Shown here: positions 1 through 8,544 of the stretch, piece after piece
Layout: each line of letters begins with the position of its first letter
Position numbering within the stretch: the stretch's first letter is position 1
Source of the DNA: Mesorhizobium sp. B2-8-5
GTDB lineage: Bacteria; Pseudomonadota; Alphaproteobacteria; Rhizobiales; Rhizobiaceae
Length of the DNA stretch: 64,000 nucleotides
NCBI RefSeq assembly: GCF_006440675.2
Contig: NZ_CP083951.1
Span: 2,079,501-2,143,500 of the forward strand
Direction: 5' to 3'
The notes under the pieces: generated by a model
The model's database searches: none
What the model was told of the DNA's origin: nothing
Seen by the model: the letters and a program-made list of their open reading frames with translations, nothing else
Position numbers and translations under genes: made by a program

Positions 1-515
1 AGCCCGGCAAGCAGGATGAGGTGAAAGCCGTTCTCGAACAGGCCAATGCAACCGTCGGGGCCGATGGCGGCGGCGCCGAATACCAGCTCGCGTCGCTGAC
101 CGAACCGGAACCGCGCTCCGCGTTCAACGATCCGTCGGGCGTCGATGCGGCCTCGCCGCGTCAGGCCATCGCCGCGCTCCCGGCCGGGACCGATCCGGCA
201 AAGGCGATCGGCGCCGGCGTGAAGACGACGGCCAAGGAAGGCAGGGCGTCCGCCCACGATCTGAAGCCCGGGCCCAAGGCCATGGTGGTGGCGGCGCCGC
301 CGCAAGCCGCGCGCTGGGCGCTGGGCAGCGGCGTCAACATCGCCTCGGTTTCCGACCCGACGACAGCGCCGCGCTATGCCTACAACATCGTGCATACGCC
401 GCCGAGCGAAGTGTATACGGCCGGCTTCCAGGCGGATGGCGGGGTGCCGGACGCAAGCCGGTTCACCGGCAACGCGGTGAAGTTCCTCTCGGTCGCGCGC
501 TTCCAAACGAAATAG
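1..515 (+). CDS. C-terminal part of a conserved rhizobial protein (possibly DUF882 family), 5' end outside the window
   Basis: The frame is open through the left edge, so only the last 170 or so residues are visible. They are rich in Ala, Gly and Pro and look disordered until the final 60 residues, which contain a more ordered motif (YAYNIVHTPPSEVYTAGFQ) and a terminal FTGNAVKFLSVARF stretch. My recollection is that such tails occur at the end of long rhizobial DUF882 (YcbK-like, peptidoglycan-associated) proteins, but the catalytic domain is not in view, so the family is an inference. A terminator hairpin follows the stop. Confidence 0.6.
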   Translation, partial: PGKQDEVKAVLEQANATVGADGGGAEYQLASLTEPEPRSAFNDPSGVDAASPRQAIAALPAGTDPAKAIGAGVKTTAKEGRASAHDLKPGPKAMVVAAPPQAARWALGSGVNIASVSDPTTAPRYAYNIVHTPPSEVYTAGFQADGGVPDASRFTGNAVKFLSVARFQTK

Positions 516-538
516 CGACGAGTCAGCGTGACCACCGC

Positions 539-569
539 AAAGCCGCGTTGGCCCGTCAGCGCGGCTTTT
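539..569 (+). terminator. Rho-independent terminator after the left-edge gene
   Basis: A 9-bp stem AAAGCCGCG/CGCGGCTTT encloses a 12-nt loop and is followed by TTTT and a T-rich stretch. It lies 24 nt after the TAG of the upstream gene and before tRNA-Gln. Confidence 0.7.
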
Positions 570-612
570 GTCTTTCATGGCATGCGCCGCTGCCTGTTAG
601 GCCAGAAGGTCT

Positions 613-686
613 TCCCGCTTCGTCTAATGGTAGGACAGCGCCCTTTGAAGGCGTGTATCGTGGTTCGAATCCATGAGCGGGAACCA
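613..686 (+). tRNA. tRNA-Gln (anticodon UUG)
   Basis: The cloverleaf can be folded by eye. Acceptor stem TCCCGCT/AGCGGGA starts with U1-A72, typical of tRNA-Gln. The D arm is GTCT-AATGGTA-GGAC, the anticodon stem GCGCC/GGCGT has loop CTTTGAA (anticodon TTG), and the T arm is CGTGG-TTCGAAT-CCATG. Discriminator A is followed by an encoded CCA. The length is 74 nt including CCA. Confidence 0.9.
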
Positions 687-811
687 GACATGGCAATGCC
701 TCGGTCGGCGTTCGGTATGCGCATCTTCACGCCAGGCTAAACTTACCGTGAGGTTGGAGCGCCGCGCCCAATGATGGGTTAAAAGGGGTTCGTTCCAAAC
801 TGGGGATATTC

Positions 812-988
812 ATGAAGAAGATTGTATTGGCGTCAGTTCTGGCGCTGGCCGCGGCATCGGCTGTCGTCGCTCCCTCGCAAGCCGAAACCGTGATCGTCAA
901 GACCGGACGACATCATTGCGTGACCAAGCTGGTGACGCATTGGCGCCACCACCACAAGGTGGTCGAGAAGGTCAGGGTCTGCAGATAG
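812..988 (+). CDS. Very small secreted protein, 58 aa
   Basis: ATG is preceded by a GGGGA ribosome binding site (802-806). The product starts MKKIVLASVLALAAASAVV and has a clear signal peptide with likely cleavage after SQA (residue 24). The mature part is only about 34 residues, basic, with a His-rich run (HWRHHHK) and two Cys (C36, C57) that could form a disulfide or bind metal. A strong terminator follows 20 nt after the stop, so this looks like a complete monocistronic gene. It matches no family I recognise; small secreted proteins of this style are common in rhizobia. The envelope location is inferred from the signal peptide only. Confidence 0.72.
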   Translation: MKKIVLASVLALAAASAVVAPSQAETVIVKTGRHHCVTKLVTHWRHHHKVVEKVRVCR

Positions 989-1008
989 TTGCGTTTGCAA
1001 GACTAATC

Positions 1009-1035
1009 CCGGCCGGCGCAAGCCGGCCGGTTTTT
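1009..1035 (+). terminator. Strong Rho-independent terminator of the small secreted protein gene
   Basis: A 9-bp perfect GC stem CCGGCCGGC/GCCGGCCGG is capped by a GCAA tetraloop and followed by TTTTT. It lies between the small + gene and the 3' end of the AraC gene on the opposite strand. Confidence 0.92.
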
Positions 1036-1040
1036 AGTGC

Positions 1041-1934
1041 TCAGTCAATTTCCAGCGTGGCCGCTTCGCCCCTGGCCAGGAGCCGCGCGGCGTCGCGCGC
1101 GGGCGGCAATCCGAACTGGCGCGCATATTCGCGGCTGAACTGGGAGGCGCTTTCGTAGCCGACGGTGAAGGCGATATGCGCCGCGCTGCCCGGTTGCGCG
1201 ATCAGCAGATGGCGCGCTTCCAGAAGGCGGAGCTGCTTTTGATACTGGATCGGGCTCATCGCCGTCGCCGCCTTGAAGTGGCGATGAAAGGCGGCGTTGC
1301 TCATATGCGACAGCTCGGCCAGTTGCGTCACATCGATCGGTTCGTTGTAGTGCGCGCGGATCCAGGCGGTGGCGCGGCGGATTTGCGAAAGGCGGCCATC
1401 GGCACGGGCGAGCTGACGCAGCTTCTCGCCCTGCGGGCCTTGCAGGAGCCTGAACGCGATCTCCCGTTCGAGCATGGGCGCGAGAACAGGAATCTCGGCT
1501 GGTTTGTCGAGCAGCCGCAGCATTCGGCGCCATGCGTCGAGCAGCAAGTCATCGAGTTGATTGGTCACGAAGCTATCGCCGTCGATCGCCGGCTTGTGGT
1601 CGATGAGCAGGCCGGCAATCAGCTCGGTATCGAGCGAGAAGGCGATAGCCAGGTAAGGCTGCGCGACGCTCGCCTCGAGCAACTGGCTGGTCGCGGGTGT
1701 TTCAACCGCATAGACGAAATAGCTGCCGGCGCCGTAGGCAAGCGTGCGGTCGCCGATCAGGACCGTTTTGGTTCCCTGCAAGACAAACAGCGTGGTCGGC
1801 TGGCAAAGCTCGGGCAGCGGCGGCGTCGGCACCTCGCTGCGGCCGATCGTGACGCGCGGAATGGCCGTCTTCGTCCGCCGTCCGCGCGCATGTCGGCCGG
1901 CGATCGCGATCAATTCCTGAAGCTCTTCGTTCAT
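1041..1934 (-). CDS. AraC-family transcriptional regulator, 297 aa
   Basis: The N-terminal 190 residues resemble the AraC_N cupin-like sensing domain found in regulators of alcohol or aldehyde responses. The C-terminal 100 residues hold the two HTH motifs of an AraC/XylS DNA-binding domain (from RRATAWIRAHYNEPIDVTQL through GYESASQFSREYARQFG). The gene is transcribed away from the SDR dehydrogenase starting at 2087, with a 152-bp shared promoter region. This is the usual layout for an AraC activator of a small oxidoreductase, so that SDR is the likely target (inference). The effector is unknown. Confidence 0.9.
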   Translation of the reverse strand: MNEELQELIAIAGRHARGRRTKTAIPRVTIGRSEVPTPPLPELCQPTTLFVLQGTKTVLIGDRTLAYGAGSYFVYAVETPATSQLLEASVAQPYLAIAFSLDTELIAGLLIDHKPAIDGDSFVTNQLDDLLLDAWRRMLRLLDKPAEIPVLAPMLEREIAFRLLQGPQGEKLRQLARADGRLSQIRRATAWIRAHYNEPIDVTQLAELSHMSNAAFHRHFKAATAMSPIQYQKQLRLLEARHLLIAQPGSAAHIAFTVGYESASQFSREYARQFGLPPARDAARLLARGEAATLEID

Positions 1935-2086
1935 CGTTTCAGCATTGCCGATCCATGCAAGCCGCGCAACCGAGTGACGCGGAGCCGCGCATCCAGTTGA
2001 GAGGATTAGGCAAGAGGACGCGAGGATCCGGCGCGCGAAGCAGGTCGGTTGACGCCAAATCTAGGTCGCCAAGAAGGAGACCTGGA

Positions 2087-2836
2087 ATGACGACGCAAAA
2101 GAATGCGCTGGTGACCGGCGCCAACAAAGGTATCGGGCTCGAGACCGCCCGTCGGCTGGCAACCATTGGGTTCAAAGTCTGGCTCGGTGCCCGCGACGCC
2201 AGGCGCGGTCAAGCCGCAGCCGAAATCCTGCGCGGCGAAGGGCTAGATGTCGAGTGGCTTGCGCTCGACGTCATCAGCGACGACGGCGTGGCGGCCGCGG
2301 TCAAGACAGTCGCGGCGCAGGCACCCGGCCTGGACGTACTGGTCAACAATGCCGGCATTGCGCCCGGCTATGTCGACGCGCTTGGCCCGGACGGCCGCTA
2401 TGAGCGGCCGCCGAGCCGCGAGAGTGTCGCGGAGATGAAAGCCACCTATGACGTCAACGTCTTCGGTCCGGTGCGGGTCACCCAGGCGTTCCTGCCGCTG
2501 CTCAAGGCGGCGCCCGCTGCACGGATCGTCATGGTGAGCAGCTATCTCGGATCACTGGCGCGCGCGGCCGGCAACAGCCAGTCGCCCAACGTCATGGGCT
2601 ATGGCAGTTCGAAGACCGCGCTCAACGCCGTCACGCTGTCCTTCGCCCGGGAACTCGCGCCTCGCGGCATCATGGTCAACGCCGCCGCTCCCGGCTACAC
2701 CGCCACGGACCTCAATGCGCACAGAGGCGGCCGCACGGTGCAGCAGGCGGCCGAGATCATCGTGCGGCTGGCGACGCTGGAGCCGGGCGGGCCGACGGGC
2801 GGCTATTTCGACGAGAACGGCGCGCTGCCCTGGTGA
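2087..2836 (+). CDS. SDR-family NAD(P)-dependent oxidoreductase (carbonyl reductase-like), 249 aa
   Basis: Classical short-chain dehydrogenase. The cofactor motif TGANKGIG is at residues 10-17, NNAG at 87-90, the catalytic Ser is near 151-152, and YxxxK is Y172/K176. The start at 2087 is chosen because AAGGAGA lies 6 nt upstream; the frame is open further upstream but has no such site. The length is normal. Divergent from the AraC gene (probable regulator), convergent with eda 10 bp downstream. The substrate cannot be read from sequence; the overall pattern resembles carbonyl reductase-type SDRs. Confidence 0.9.
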   Translation: MTTQKNALVTGANKGIGLETARRLATIGFKVWLGARDARRGQAAAEILRGEGLDVEWLALDVISDDGVAAAVKTVAAQAPGLDVLVNNAGIAPGYVDALGPDGRYERPPSRESVAEMKATYDVNVFGPVRVTQAFLPLLKAAPAARIVMVSSYLGSLARAAGNSQSPNVMGYGSSKTALNAVTLSFARELAPRGIMVNAAAPGYTATDLNAHRGGRTVQQAAEIIVRLATLEPGGPTGGYFDENGALPW

Positions 2837-2846
2837 GGGCGCTGAT

Positions 2847-3485
2847 TTACTTCTTGAGCTTGCTCGCCTCACGCGCCAGCGCTTCGATCTCGTCCCACTT
2901 GCCGGCCTTGATGAGATCGTCGGGCGCCACCCAGGAGCCGCCGACGCAGATGACGTTGGGCAGGCTCAGATAGTCGGCGGCGTTCCTGGCCGTTATGCCG
3001 CCGGTCGGGCAGAATTTCACGTCGGCGAGCGGCGAAGCGAAAGCCTTCAGCGAAGCGAAGCCGCCGGATTGCTCGGCCGGGAAGAATTTCAGGAAGCGCA
3101 GGCCGGCTTCACGCGCGGCCATGATCTCGCCGGGCGTGATGGCGCCGGGCAGCAGCGGCACGGGGCTGCCCTTGGCTGCGTCGAGAAGCTGGCTGGTGAT
3201 GCCGGGACTGACGATGAATTTCGAGCCGGCGCGGGCTGCTTCATCGAACTGCTTGGCATCGAGGATGGTGCCGGCGCCGACGATCGCCTCTTCGACCTCG
3301 GCAGCGACGCGGCGGATCGCTTCCAGCGCGTCGGCGGTGCGCAGCGTGATCTCGATCGCCGGCAGGCCACCGCGCGAAAGGGCGCGAGCGAGCGGCACCG
3401 CGTCCGCGACATTGGCGATCTTCAGCACCGGGATGACCGGTTGACCGTTGAGAAGCGACAGGAGCTTTTCGGTCTTGCTGGTCAT
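2847..3485 (-). CDS. eda: 2-dehydro-3-deoxy-phosphogluconate (KDPG) aldolase
   Basis: The 212-aa product matches bifunctional KDPG/KHG aldolase in length and motifs. IPVLKI is at the start, EITLRT carries the catalytic Glu, and FLKFFPAE holds the Schiff-base Lys. A phosphate-binding GGI and GGSW sit near the C terminus. It cleaves KDPG to pyruvate and glyceraldehyde-3-phosphate in the Entner-Doudoroff pathway, the main glucose route in rhizobia. It is monocistronic here: the next gene upstream (trhO) is divergent and the downstream SDR is convergent. Confidence 0.93.
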   Translation of the reverse strand: MTSKTEKLLSLLNGQPVIPVLKIANVADAVPLARALSRGGLPAIEITLRTADALEAIRRVAAEVEEAIVGAGTILDAKQFDEAARAGSKFIVSPGITSQLLDAAKGSPVPLLPGAITPGEIMAAREAGLRFLKFFPAEQSGGFASLKAFASPLADVKFCPTGGITARNAADYLSLPNVICVGGSWVAPDDLIKAGKWDEIEALAREASKLKK

Positions 3486-3620
3486 TTGCTGGTCTCCATT
3501 TCGATCGATTTCAACCGATTAGCAGAAGGGTCCGCTCAAGTCCACGAAGCCCGGCGTGTCGCGATGCCGCGCACCTAGCCGCCTTCCTGCTTTGCCTTGA
3601 AACGGCTTTCAGCGCTGTCC

Positions 3621-3658
3621 AGAGCGGACCGCCGTTTCCTGGAAACGGCAACCGCTCT
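3621..3658. repeat. Intergenic palindrome between eda and trhO
   Basis: Nested inverted repeats: outer arms AGAGCGG/CCGCTCT and inner arms GCCGTTTC/GAAACGGC around CTG. It immediately precedes a copy of a dispersed repeat (3671-3720) and resembles the AGAGC-type palindromes scattered through Mesorhizobium intergenic DNA. Confidence 0.6.
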
Positions 3659-3670
3659 ATCTTTAATTTT

Positions 3671-3720
3671 GCGCAATTCCGGACGGAAAACCGCTTCGCA
3701 CTTTTCCTGGAGTTGCTCTA
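3671..3720. repeat. Dispersed intergenic repeat, copy A
   Basis: The element starts GCGCAATTCCGGACGGAAAA and ends CACTTTTCCTGGAGTTGCTC. Near-identical copies occur at 17565-17605 and 32081-32131 and a degraded one at 33561-33592. This copy runs directly into the trhO start and may supply its ribosome binding site (CTGGAG). Confidence 0.8.
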
Positions 3721-3724
3721 TGGC

Positions 3725-4657
3725 ATGGCCATGACAACGACAACACAAAATCCGGTCCGCGTCGCGGCGCTTTACAAATTCGCGCCGCTCGATGGACACG
3801 AGGCTCTGTGCGCGCCACTCGCCGCCTTCTGTTGCGGGCGCGGCATCAAGGGCACGTTGCTTCTGGCGCATGAAGGCATCAACGGCACCATCGCCGGCAG
3901 CGAGGAGGCGATCGCCGCGCTGATGTGTCACCTCGAGGCCATCGAAGGCCTTGCCGGACTGGAAGTCAAATACAGCAGCGCCGCCGAAATGCCGTTCCAC
4001 CGCATGAAGGTGCGGTTGAAGCGCGAGATCGTCACCATGGGCGTCGAGGATATCGATCCGGCGGCGAGCGCAGGCACCTATGTCGCGCCGGCCGACTGGA
4101 ACGCGCTGATTTCCGATGCCGATACCTTGGTGATCGACACGCGCAACGCCTATGAAGTTTCGCTCGGCACTTTCCAGGGCGCGGTCGATCCCAGGACCAC
4201 CAGCTTCCGCGAATTCCCGGCCTGGATCGAGCAGCACCGTGGAGAGTTCGAGGGCCGCAAGGTGGCGATGTTCTGCACCGGCGGCATTCGCTGCGAGAAG
4301 GCGACGGCCTATGTGAAGTCGCTCGGCCTCAAAAACGTCTTTCATCTCAAGGGCGGCATCCTGAAATATCTGGAAGACGTCCCGGCCGAGGAGAGCCTCT
4401 GGCAAGGCGAATGTTTCGTGTTCGACGAACGGGTGTCCGTCTCGCACGGTCTCGCGGAGGGCGAAGCCGAACTCTGCCGCGCCTGTCGGCACCCGCTGAC
4501 GGTCGGGGACAGGTTGTCGCCGAAATACGCGATCGGCGTTTCATGCCCGCATTGCTTCGAAACGCGATCCGATGCGGATCGCGAGCGCTACGCCGAACGC
4601 CACCGTCAGGTCGAACTTGCGCAAGCGCGCGGCGCTAAGCGCCATATCGGAAGCTAG
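3725..4657 (+). CDS. trhO: tRNA uridine(34) hydroxylase, rhodanese family
   Basis: TrhO (YceA) hydroxylates wobble U34 of certain tRNAs, the first step towards 5-oxyacetyl-uridine derivatives. The N-terminal half carries the acylphosphatase-like UPF0176 region ([16 protein letters not shown]). The rhodanese domain has the active-site loop [13 protein letters not shown]-terminal Cys-rich segment (CRACRHPL...SCPHC) suggests a zinc-ribbon tail. ATG 3725 (310 aa) or 3731 are the realistic starts; an in-frame TTG at 3713 lies within a dispersed repeat. It stands alone, with eda divergent upstream. Confidence 0.9.
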   Translation: MAMTTTTQNPVRVAALYKFAPLDGHEALCAPLAAFCCGRGIKGTLLLAHEGINGTIAGSEEAIAALMCHLEAIEGLAGLEVKYSSAAEMPFHRMKVRLKREIVTMGVEDIDPAASAGTYVAPADWNALISDADTLVIDTRNAYEVSLGTFQGAVDPRTTSFREFPAWIEQHRGEFEGRKVAMFCTGGIRCEKATAYVKSLGLKNVFHLKGGILKYLEDVPAEESLWQGECFVFDERVSVSHGLAEGEAELCRACRHPLTVGDRLSPKYAIGVSCPHCFETRSDADRERYAERHRQVELAQARGAKRHIGS

Positions 4658-4780
4658 AGCCACACGCCCTTGCGCGTAAAACTCGCCTCGTCATTGTAAT
4701 GTCAATGTGCGGGGCCTACCTCTTGCCGGTCCGAAACCGTGCCCGCGCGCATTTCGGCCGGGCCAATTCTGGAGGCACTG

Positions 4781-5512
4781 ATGCTCGACCCCAAGAAGCT
4801 GCTCGACGACCTTCTCGGCTCGCAAATTCCCGGCACCGGATCGACCGTCCGCGACAAGGCGGGGCAGGCGGTGCAGATGGCGAAGGACAATCCGCTCGCC
4901 GCCGGCGCGCTTGCCGCCGTGCTGCTCGGCACCGGCACCGGCCGGCAGGTGACGGGCGCGGCCATCAAGCTCGGCGGCCTGGCGGCGATCGGAGGCCTCG
5001 CCTACAAGGCTTATCAGAACTACAAGGCCGGCAAGGAGCCGGCGCAGGCGCCGGCCGCCAGCGAGCTGGAGTTGCTGCCGCCGCCCGCCGATACCGCCTT
5101 CGATCCCTCGCAGGCGCCGCAAGGCGAAGCCGAGTTCACGCTGACGCTGGTCAGGGCGATGATCTCGGCGGCGAAGGCCGACGGCCATGTCGATGACGAC
5201 GAGCGCAGGAAGATCGCCGACAAGCTCAAGCTCGCCGGCATCGGCGCTGAAGCGGAAAAATTCCTGCTCGCCGAGCTCGAAAGCCCGCTCGATCTCGACA
5301 CGCTGGTCGCCGGCGCCAAGACCGATGCGCAGAAGCTCGAGCTCTACACCGCGTCGCGGCTTACCATCGATCCCGACACGCGCACCGAGCGCGGTTATCT
5401 CGACCTGCTCGCCGGCCGCCTCGGCCTGCCGGACGCCCTGGTCGATCATGTCGAGGCGACGGTTTCGGCGGCAAAGGTGCCGGCGGGAACGGCGCCCAAT
5501 TCACCGTGGTGA
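4781..5512 (+). CDS. DUF533 (YebE-type) inner-membrane protein with TerB-like C-terminal domain, 243 aa
   Basis: ATG 4781 follows GGAGG by 5 nt. Residues 1-45 are a soluble start (MLDPKKLLDDLLG). Residues 45-80 hold a Gly/Ala-rich hydrophobic segment (AAGALAAVLLGTGTG, LGGLAAIGGLAYKAYQNYKAG). After a Pro/Ala linker, the last 130 residues form an acidic alpha-helical TerB-like module (MISAAKADGHVDDDERRKI). DUF533 proteins are widespread in proteobacterial membranes with no settled function. No operon partner is seen. Confidence 0.85.
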   Translation: MLDPKKLLDDLLGSQIPGTGSTVRDKAGQAVQMAKDNPLAAGALAAVLLGTGTGRQVTGAAIKLGGLAAIGGLAYKAYQNYKAGKEPAQAPAASELELLPPPADTAFDPSQAPQGEAEFTLTLVRAMISAAKADGHVDDDERRKIADKLKLAGIGAEAEKFLLAELESPLDLDTLVAGAKTDAQKLELYTASRLTIDPDTRTERGYLDLLAGRLGLPDALVDHVEATVSAAKVPAGTAPNSPW

Positions 5513-5634
5513 TTCGGCGTGGTAAACGTCCTTCGGGGACGCCTTGCCGTCCGTTAACTTCTCGTTAACCCAGCAAGCGCATCATTCTAACCAGTCGGAC
5601 CGGCTTTTCCTCCTCCCAAGCGCGGTTCAGATCG

Positions 5635-5661
5635 GGGCGGTCGCCAATGGCCGCCCTTTTT
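5635..5661 (+). terminator. Rho-independent terminator after the DUF533 gene
   Basis: An 8-bp stem GGGCGGTC/GGCCGCCC (one T.G pair) with loop GCCAAT is followed by TTTTT. It is 120 nt past the DUF533 stop and upstream of the SDR gene. Confidence 0.75.
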
Positions 5662-5752
5662 GTTGACCTCTTCTTTATCACCAACAGCTGCTTGCCATGA
5701 CCCATGGCATTTGCGATGCCACGTTCTTCCATCCATGACCGGGAGGACGACG

Positions 5753-6514
5753 ATGACAGCCATAGCACAGAAGACCGCCATCGTTACCGGCGCCGGCACC
5801 GGCATCGGCAAGAGCGTCGCGACGGCGCTGCTCAAGGCAGGCTGGAACACGGTGTTCTGCGGCCGCCGCAAGAAAGTGCTGGAGGAGGCGATCGCCGAGG
5901 CGGGGAAGACGCAAGCCAAGGCATTGGCCATCGCCTGCGACATCAGCAAGGCCGACGAGGTGGACGACATGTTCGAGACCGTGCTCGAGGCCTTCGGCCG
6001 CGTCGACCTGCTCTTCAACAATGCCGGCATGGGTTACAAGTCGACGCCGATCGACGAAATCCCGGTCGAGGTCTGGAACGACGTCGTCGGCGTCAACCTC
6101 ACAGGCTCGTTCCTATGCGCCCGCGCAGCCTTCGGCGCCATGCGCCGGCAGAAGCCGATGGGGGGCCGTATCATCAACAACGGCTCGGTGTCGGCCTATG
6201 CGCCGCGCCCCGGCTCCGCGCCCTATACGGCGACCAAGCATGCGATCACCGGGCTCACCAAGACGCTGGCACTCGACGGCCGGCCTTTCGACATCGCCTG
6301 CGGCCAGATCGACATCGGCAATGCACTGACCGAGATGGCGCAGCCGATGACGGTCGGCGTGCCGCAGGCCAATGGCTCGATCGCCGCCGAAGCGGTGATG
6401 GATGTCGAGCGCGTGGCCGATGCGGTGCTGCACATGGCGAGCCTGCCGCTCGACGCCAACGTGCTGTTCATGACGGTGATGGCGACGAAGATGCCGTTTG
6501 TCGGGCGCGGGTGA
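5753..6514 (+). CDS. SDR-family oxidoreductase, 253 aa
   Basis: Classical SDR with TGAGTGIG at residues 12-19, NNAG 89-92, catalytic Ser 145 and YTATK (Y158, K162). The start at 5753 is preceded by GGGAGGA; in-frame ATG 5735 would add six residues but lacks a site. The C-terminal region is slightly unusual (GQIDIGNALTEMAQPM), a sequence I associate with a conserved rhizobial SDR subgroup of unknown substrate. Convergent with the aminotransferase 12 bp downstream. Confidence 0.88.
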   Translation: MTAIAQKTAIVTGAGTGIGKSVATALLKAGWNTVFCGRRKKVLEEAIAEAGKTQAKALAIACDISKADEVDDMFETVLEAFGRVDLLFNNAGMGYKSTPIDEIPVEVWNDVVGVNLTGSFLCARAAFGAMRRQKPMGGRIINNGSVSAYAPRPGSAPYTATKHAITGLTKTLALDGRPFDIACGQIDIGNALTEMAQPMTVGVPQANGSIAAEAVMDVERVADAVLHMASLPLDANVLFMTVMATKMPFVGRG

Positions 6515-6526
6515 ACGCCCGACGGG

Positions 6527-7711
6527 TCACTTTTTCAGAAACGCCTCGGTCCGTTCCAGCGCGCGCAGGATGTTCTCCTCGGAATTGGCATAGGAAAGCC
6601 GGATATAGCCTTCGCCGAGAACGCCGAAATCGGGGCCGCCGATCAACGCCACGCCGGCATCCTCCAACAGCGCCGAAGCGAGCTTCTTGGCCTTCCAGCC
6701 GGTTTTCGAGACGTTGGGGAAGGCATAGAAGGCGCCCTTCGGCGTGATGCAGGAAATGCCGGGCAGCGCGTTCAGCCCCTCGACCACGATCTTCCTGCGG
6801 TTGTCGAAGGCGCGCATCATCTTCTCGACATCGTCCTGCGGGCCGTCGATCGCCGCGATGCCGGCGAACTGGCTCGGCGCGTTGACGCAGGACCAGCAGT
6901 TGACCGCCAGCTTGCGCACCTTGTCGTAGAGATGCGCTCCCTTGTCGCCGTTCGGCCAGATCGACCAGCCCATGCGCCAGCCGGTCATCGCCCAGGTCTT
7001 CGACCAGCCGTTGAGCACGATCAGCCGATCACGAATTTCGGGGAAGTTCAGCAGCGAGCAGTGAGTCTCGCCGTCATAGGTCATGACGTCGTAGATCTCG
7101 TCCGACATGATAGCGACCTGGGGGTGCTTCTCCAGGCCCTTGACCAGCTTCTCGATCTCGGCCCGCGGAGTGACGCCACCGGTCGGATTGGCGGGCGAGT
7201 TGAGGATGAGCAGCCTGGTCTTCGGCGTGATCAGCGCCAGCGTCTCTTCCGCCGAGAAGGCAAAGCCGTTTTCCTCGCGGATCGGCACCGGCACCGGCGT
7301 GGCGCCGGTGAACTCTATCATCGAGCGGTAGATCGGAAAGCCGGGATCGGGGTAGAGGATCTCGGCGCCCGCCTCGCCGAACATCAGGATCGCGGCAAAC
7401 ATCGTCGGCTTGCCGCCCGGCAGGATCATCACATTCTCGGGCGACACCTCGACGCCAGTGGTGGTCAGCGTGCGGCGCACGACCGCCTCGCGGGTGGCTA
7501 AAAGGCCGTTGGCAGGCGTGTAGCCATGGTGGCCGTCACGCAGCGCCTTGATCGCCGCCTCGACGATGTGCTGCGGCGTCTTGAAGTCGGGTTGGCCGAT
7601 GCCGAGGTTGACGATGTCGCGCCCCTGATGGGCGAGCGCGGTGGCCCTCGCCAGCACCGCGAAGGCATTTTCCTCGCCGAGACGGTCGAAGGCCGCGATC
7701 GTGTGGAGCAT
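6527..7711 (-). CDS. PLP-dependent class I/II aminotransferase, 394 aa
   Basis: Fold type I aminotransferase of the AspC/PatA-like group. It shows IGQPDFKTP near the N terminus, the GYTPANG loop, SPANPTGG, DEIYD, the PLP-lysine segment NGWSKTWAMTGWRMG and the carboxylate-binding Arg in IRLSYAN. The start MLHTIAAFDRLG is chosen because a purine-rich GGGACGGGAAAA precedes it and the family begins here; the frame stays open for 44 codons upstream. Divergent from the GNAT gene. Amino-donor specificity cannot be assigned. Confidence 0.88.
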   Translation of the reverse strand: MLHTIAAFDRLGEENAFAVLARATALAHQGRDIVNLGIGQPDFKTPQHIVEAAIKALRDGHHGYTPANGLLATREAVVRRTLTTTGVEVSPENVMILPGGKPTMFAAILMFGEAGAEILYPDPGFPIYRSMIEFTGATPVPVPIREENGFAFSAEETLALITPKTRLLILNSPANPTGGVTPRAEIEKLVKGLEKHPQVAIMSDEIYDVMTYDGETHCSLLNFPEIRDRLIVLNGWSKTWAMTGWRMGWSIWPNGDKGAHLYDKVRKLAVNCWSCVNAPSQFAGIAAIDGPQDDVEKMMRAFDNRRKIVVEGLNALPGISCITPKGAFYAFPNVSKTGWKAKKLASALLEDAGVALIGGPDFGVLGEGYIRLSYANSEENILRALERTEAFLKK

Positions 7712-7793
7712 TTTTCCCGTCCCTGTGGTTCTTTCTGTGAGCGAGCGTTTTTGTGACGGTCCGCAGGTAAAAGTCAACGGATTGGAGTGGCCG

Positions 7794-8480
7794 GTGTCGG
7801 AAGATCTGAAGAATTGGCAGCCGCGTCCGCGGCCGGAACGCAAGGTGTTCGAAGGCCGTTATGTGCGCCTTGAGCCGTTCAGCGCGGCAAAGCATGGCGA
7901 CGGCCTCTATGAAACCTCGTCCGTCGCCGATATCGATGGGCGCTTCGCATGGCTGCCGGACTATCCGCCGAAAAGCCGCGCCGCCTTCCAGCCATGGCTC
8001 GACAAGGCCGAAGCGCTTGAGGATCCGCTGTTCTTCACCGTCATCGACAAGGCAAGCGGCGAGGTCGCCGGACGACAGACGCTGATGCGCATTGATGCCA
8101 ACAACGGCGTCATCGAGATCGGCAACATCTATTGGGGACCGTTGATCTCGCGCAAGCCGGCGGCGACCGAAGCGCAGTTCCTGTTCATGAAATACGTCTT
8201 CGACGAGCTCGGCTATCGCCGTTACGAGTGGAAGTGCAACAACCGCAACGAGCCGTCGAAGCGCGCGGCCGAGCGGTTCGGCTTCAAGTTCGAGGGCATC
8301 TTCCGCCAGCATTTCGTGGTCAAGGGTGAAAACCGCGATACGGCGTGGTATTCGGTCATCGACAAGGAGTGGCCGATACTCCGAAAAGCCTATGAGGCCT
8401 GGCTCGATCCGGCAAATTTCGATGCCCAGGGAAGCCAGAAACGGCGGCTTGAAGATTTCCGCGCCGAGTTCGGCGCGTAG
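7794..8480 (+). CDS. GNAT-family N-acetyltransferase (RimJ/RimL type), 228 aa
   Basis: The start is taken as GTG 7794 (MSEDLKNWQPRPRPERK), with GGAG 6 nt upstream. The product has the RimL-type architecture: an N-terminal RYVRLEPF strand, the acetyl-CoA region around YWGPLISRKPAATEAQFLFMKYVFDELGY, and the RNEPSKRAAERFGF helix typical of this group. It probably acetylates an amino group of a protein or small molecule; the substrate is unknown. The 82-bp region shared with the divergent aminotransferase gene presumably carries both promoters. Confidence 0.87.
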   Translation: MSEDLKNWQPRPRPERKVFEGRYVRLEPFSAAKHGDGLYETSSVADIDGRFAWLPDYPPKSRAAFQPWLDKAEALEDPLFFTVIDKASGEVAGRQTLMRIDANNGVIEIGNIYWGPLISRKPAATEAQFLFMKYVFDELGYRRYEWKCNNRNEPSKRAAERFGFKFEGIFRQHFVVKGENRDTAWYSVIDKEWPILRKAYEAWLDPANFDAQGSQKRRLEDFRAEFGA

Positions 8481-8487
8481 ATCATGA

Positions 8488-8515
8488 TCCTGAGAGCCGG
8501 GAAACCGGTTTTCAG
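8488..8515. repeat. Hairpin downstream of GNAT gene
   Basis: Arms CCTGAGAGCCGG/CCGGTTTTCAGG pair over 12 bp (two G.T) around a GAAA tetraloop. It lacks a T run, so it may be an mRNA 3'-end stabiliser or a fragment of the CCGGTTTTC-type dispersed repeats seen elsewhere in the window. Confidence 0.55.
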
Positions 8516-8544
8516 GGCCATGGTCGGCAGACAGGAGTTAGGCG

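Noticed and set aside
528..740. 70-codon + frame covering the tRNA-Gln region
   Set aside because: It spans a tRNA that folds completely, so it is not coding.
916..1158. 80-codon + frame overlapping the small secreted gene and the AraC 3' end
   Set aside because: It runs through a strong terminator and two better-supported genes.
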